A stretch of 7,639 nt of DNA. Origin: Phycisphaerae bacterium. GTDB lineage: Bacteria; Planctomycetota; Phycisphaerae; Sedimentisphaerales; Anaerohalosphaeraceae. The notes beneath the pieces were generated by a model, which was not told the origin of the DNA, ran no database searches, and worked only from the letters and a program-made list of their open reading frames with translations. Below, piece after piece: positions 4,930-7,639 of the stretch. The stretch lies in the NCBI GenBank assembly GCA_021736615.1, contig JAIPFN010000011.1, positions 1-7,639 of the forward strand. The letters are read 5' to 3'. How positions within the stretch are numbered: position 1 is the first letter of the stretch; each line of letters starts with the position of its first letter. The translations under genes and the position numbers were made by a program.

Positions 4930-7639
4930 TTATTCTGAAAGCCAGTTTTCTACGAAGATAACCAGGTCTTCCATACTCACCGAACCAAGCTTGTCAATAT
5001 CTGTGCCCTGGCAATAATTATTCGTAATATCACAAGTTTCCAACATCCATTTCTGAGCAAGTTCGCTGAAGTCCTCCAAGTCAACATCGCAGTCATGGTC
5101 AAAGTCACCTGCCAGTTTTGTCGAGAATACCCATATTTCGCCGGGGGCGATGACATCGCTGGTTTTAATTACTACCTGCCAGTAGTAATTTTCCCCACAA
5201 TCGAGATCACCTGCCGTACACCATGGTTTTGAAATATCCGAGGCAATGAGCTGCATGTTTGTCGGGTCTGTTCCAAGGTAGACATCGAATACCGGAATAA
5301 GATCACTGAACTCTGTTGATCGTGTCACTCTTTCCCAGTCGGGATCTCCCGAGTCCGGATATACCGCAGAACGGTCGCAGCCGCCGTCTTCAACAAAATC
5401 AGGATTTCCGGAAAATAGAATCCCCTCTACCTCGTAAGTATTCATATTTACCACAGGAGAACCGGAGCTGCCCATATATGTATCGAGATTGACCTGGAAA
5501 TTATTTGGTTGAGTGTTTTCCTGTACCCATGCGTTGGATGCATATTTTCTGGGCAAACCCAGCGTGTGTCCTATGACGGTTACATTTTGAGCATCTGCGA
5601 TTGTATCGCTTCTGCGTACGGCAATTGGAGCATGATTGGTTACTTCTCTATCGAGCCGAATAAGTGCCCAGTCCGAGTCGGCGGTTTGTGTTCTTGCAAT
5701 AACTCCTTTGCAATAATAGACGTCCGAGGAATCAAAAGTAGTTACCGCCGTGGAACTGTTAAGCATTTTAAAACCAAATATAAACGCTCTGTCAGAACAG
5801 ACGCTTGAACTTTCCAGACAGTGCCCGGTCGTTATCACAAGATCGGGAGCAACAAGAAAACCTGTGCATAATGAAGGGGACGGTTGATCCCTGAAAGGTT
5901 CGTCGGGACATAACGGTCTGCCGAATTGATCGAGATAATATTCGGCTAGCGTTTCAGTTGGTAAAGAATATGTCCCGTCTCCGTTGTCGGTAAGATCACC
6001 TGCAGAGACTAAAGCGACGGTAGAATCGCCAATTGCTTTTAGCGAAGGGTTTGTAACCTGGTACTCGTCGATTCGGTCATCTGTCCCGTATATGCCCTTC
6101 AGGGTAATTCCAGTTGAGGCAAGATTATCCAGAATAGTTTTCCCGCTGTCCCATGCGAGTGTAACGTCTCTTTCAATATTGTAAGCTTTGTCATCAGGAT
6201 AGGGAGTTTCCGGGGCATCGACTAAAACGCAGTTGCATGTTACAGCAATAGTAAATGTTCCTATGGCACCGCGGTAACCGGCAACTCGCAGGAGATATGT
6301 ATTGCCCGCTTCGAGACTCATTGTTAATTGAGACTGCGATCCGCAAGCGTCGTCATTACAGGCAAGTTCCGCTGCCGTGCAACTGTCATAAACCGAAAGG
6401 GTCGTGTCAAACTCGCTTTCGCAGAGATCAATAATATAGCTTTCGGTTTTTACCGGAGTATAGCTGAACCAGACATCATAGAAATCTTCATCGCCGCAAG
6501 AGCTTACGCTGGAACCGGTAGCGCTTTCGGTTGAGCCTGTGTATGGTACATTCAGCTCTAATGCAATAGCATTGGCACATTCGTCATTAACAGGTGCAGG
6601 AACACTTTCGGAGATATTTAACTGGTAATTGCCCATGGCCCCGTCATAACCGGACACTCTTACAACATAAGTCTGACCGGCTGTCAATGACGCAGTAAGT
6701 GCCGACTGGCTTGAACAACTGTCGTCATTACATCCCAGTTCGGTACCGCCGCAAGAATCGTACAGTGAAAGAACCGTATCAAAATCGCTGCCGCAAAGAC
6801 TTAAATAATAATCTTTTGTTTCAGTTGGGGTAAAGCTGTGCCATACATCATAGAAGTCAAAATAATAACCGCAACTGCTTCCGGTATCTCCCAATGCCCC
6901 GGCATTGCTGCCTGAATACGGTACATCTTCGAATACTTCTATCGCACTTGCACAATCATCGTTTGCCGGCTGTGTAAAACGCTCTGAAGCGACAATAACA
7001 TAATCACCCGTTTTGCCCCCTTTGCCGGCGATGCGAACCAGGTATCTCTGTCCGGCGGTTAAATCGACAACAACTTCTGATTGCAGATCGCACATATTGT
7101 CATTGCAGGCAAGCGAATTTCCACCGCAGCCGTCGTAGACGGATAATGTCGTATCGAAACTGCTTCCGCATAGGCTTATAGTGTGGTAACCGTCACTTGC
7201 AGGTGTAAACGAATGCCAGACATCGAGTTTGTCGTTGGTTGAGCAGCCGCTCGTTGCAATTCCGGTTGCGGCGTTGGTTGTGCCGTAGTAAGGCGTGTTA
7301 AGGGATAAATCGATTGCGTTTGCGCATTCGTCATTGATCGGCTGGACCAGATAGCGAGTTATGTCAAGAGCATAATTGCCGGTTGCTCCGTCATATCCGG
7401 CGATTCTTATATAATAGGCTTTGCCGCCGGTAAGTGGTACATCCAGTTTTGATTTTGACCCGCAGGCATCGTCGTTGCAGCCTATCTCTGTTCCCAGGTC
7501 GTCCAGTATGGAAAGTGAGGTATCGAAGTCGCTGTTGCAAAGGCTAATGGAGTAATCAGCGGTTGCAGTTGGAATGAAAAGGTGCCATACATCGTAAAAA
7601 TCGTATCCGTCGGCGCAACTGCTTGAATCCTGCCCGGTG
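4930..7639 (-). CDS. Large secreted-type protein: PPC-like repeats, trypsin-like serine protease, split Fn3-like module, dockerin-like tail (N-terminus outside window)
   Basis: The frame is open to the right edge, so the ATG at 7095 is internal; 902 codons are visible and the signal peptide, expected because of the many cysteines, is not. Order from the visible N-terminus: four PPC-like repeats (about 7639 down to 6232), the first strands of an Fn3-like module, a serine protease, the rest of the Fn3-like module, and a dockerin-like C-terminus. The protease has the triad His (VITTGHC, codon 5821-5823), Asp (DSDWALIRLDR, codon 5671-5673) and Ser (GSSGSPVVN, codon 5464-5466), plus IYGTDDRIDEY at its start. 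These are features of bacterial trypsin/V8-like endopeptidases, so it is predicted to cut proteins outside the cytoplasm; specificity is unknown. PPC-like domains often flank secreted peptidases. The final 60 residues form two EF-hand-like halves ending in WM and WL. The sigma-factor gene follows 27 nt downstream. Confidence 0.88.
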   Translation of the reverse strand, partial: TGQDSSSCADGYDFYDVWHLFIPTATADYSISLCNSDFDTSLSILDDLGTEIGCNDDACGSKSKLDVPLTGGKAYYIRIAGYDGATGNYALDITRYLVQPINDECANAIDLSLNTPYYGTTNAATGIATSGCSTNDKLDVWHSFTPASDGYHTISLCGSSFDTTLSVYDGCGGNSLACNDNMCDLQSEVVVDLTAGQRYLVRIAGKGGKTGDYVIVASERFTQPANDDCASAIEVFEDVPYSGSNAGALGDTGSSCGYYFDFYDVWHSFTPTETKDYYLSLCGSDFDTVLSLYDSCGGTELGCNDDSCSSQSALTASLTAGQTYVVRVSGYDGAMGNYQLNISESVPAPVNDECANAIALELNVPYTGSTESATGSSVSSCGDEDFYDVWFSYTPVKTESYIIDLCESEFDTTLSVYDSCTAAELACNDDACGSQSQLTMSLEAGNTYLLRVAGYRGAIGTFTIAVTCNCVLVDAPETPYPDDKAYNIERDVTLAWDSGKTILDNLASTGITLKGIYGTDDRIDEYQVTNPSLKAIGDSTVALVSAGDLTDNGDGTYSLPTETLAEYYLDQFGRPLCPDEPFRDQPSPSLCTGFLVAPDLVITTGHCLESSSVCSDRAFIFGFKMLNSSTAVTTFDSSDVYYCKGVIARTQTADSDWALIRLDREVTNHAPIAVRRSDTIADAQNVTVIGHTLGLPRKYASNAWVQENTQPNNFQVNLDTYMGSSGSPVVNMNTYEVEGILFSGNPDFVEDGGCDRSAVYPDSGDPDWERVTRSTEFSDLIPVFDVYLGTDPTNMQLIASDISKPWCTAGDLDCGENYYWQVVIKTSDVIAPGEIWVFSTKLAGDFDHDCDVDLEDFSELAQKWMLETCDITNNYCQGTDIDKLGSVSMEDLVIFVENWLSE
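4933..5115 (-). other. Dockerin-like C-terminal module of the protease protein
   Basis: Two half-repeats end the protein. The first, DFDHDCDVDLEDFSELAQKW, has acidic residues at positions 1, 3, 5, 9 and 12 of the calcium loop, as in type I dockerins. The second, DIDKLGSVSMEDLVIFVENW, keeps positions 1, 3 and 12 but has Leu at 5 and Ser at 9, so it may bind calcium weakly or not at all. Similar modules end many secreted Planctomycete proteins and may act in cell-surface attachment or sorting. A cellulosome role is not implied. Confidence 0.75.
5116..6219 (-). other. Fibronectin-III-like module split by an inserted trypsin-like protease domain
   Basis: The piece at 6139-6219 reads DAPETPYPDDKAYNIERD then VTLAWDSGK, the usual opening of the Planctomycete Fn3/Ig-like module (PxPxDGAxxVxxxxxLxW). 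The expected continuation, FDVYLGTDPTNMQLIASD then GENYYWQVV then GEIWVFSTK, appears only at 5116-5289. Between them, at 5290-6138, lie about 283 residues that contain the whole protease domain with its triad. In ordinary members the LxWxxG and YDVYxGT segments are separated by a few residues. Confidence 0.65.
6232..7639 (-). repeat. Four tandem PPC-like six-cysteine repeats (protein level)
   Basis: Unit boundaries, N- to C-terminal, are 7639-7336 (partial), 7335-6964, 6963-6589 and 6588-6232, each about 119-125 residues. The shared pattern is NDECANAI, PYxG, SxCG, DVWHSFTP, SLCGSxFDT, LSVYDSC, CNDDxCxSQS, LTAGQxYLVRVAGYDGAxGNY. The three complete units each carry six cysteines at matching places, suggesting conserved disulfides. 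The first, partial unit lacks the fourth cysteine (SILDDLG in place of SVYDSCGG). At DNA level the copies are degenerate, with only short shared words such as tcgtcattaca, so they are old duplications. Confidence 0.8.

Noticed and set aside
7093..7095. ATG as start of the large protease protein
   Set aside because: The frame continues to the right edge with one further complete PPC-like repeat and part of another; starting here would cut a repeat in half.

Overview
The window looks like a stretch of a Planctomycetota genome, most likely Phycisphaerae or a close relative. This is inferred from a large secreted-type protein that combines six-cysteine PPC-like repeats, a Planctomycete-style fibronectin-III-like module (FDVYLGTDP ... 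YYWQVV ... GEIWVFSTK) and a dockerin-like tail (DFDHDCDVDLED). A secreted glycoside hydrolase, a HEAT-repeat protein and an ECF sigma factor also fit. No rRNA, tRNA, CRISPR array or intact mobile element is visible.

Left part, + strand (2-3956): three co-directional genes with short gaps of 62 and 50 nt. They are the C-terminal end of a HEAT-repeat protein that enters from outside the window, a complete HD-domain hydrolase, and a complete 800-residue exported glycoside hydrolase of the alpha-galactosidase type (clan GH-D, GH36-like). They may be one transcription unit, but their products do not form an obvious pathway.

Middle (3957-4332): 376 nt between convergent gene blocks. It holds the decayed N-terminal helix-turn-helix part of an IS630-like transposase and no convincing terminator.

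Right part, - strand (4333-7639): a very large exoprotein gene that enters from the right edge (at least 902 codons visible, N-terminus missing), followed 27 nt downstream by an ECF-type RNA polymerase sigma factor. The exoprotein has four visible PPC-like repeats, a trypsin-like serine protease with the full His-Asp-Ser triad, and a C-terminal dockerin-like sorting or attachment module. The most unusual point is that the protease appears to be nested inside the fibronectin-III-like module: its first strands lie before the protease and the remaining strands after it. The close coupling of a sigma factor to a secreted protease gene suggests, without proving it, a shared regulatory unit.
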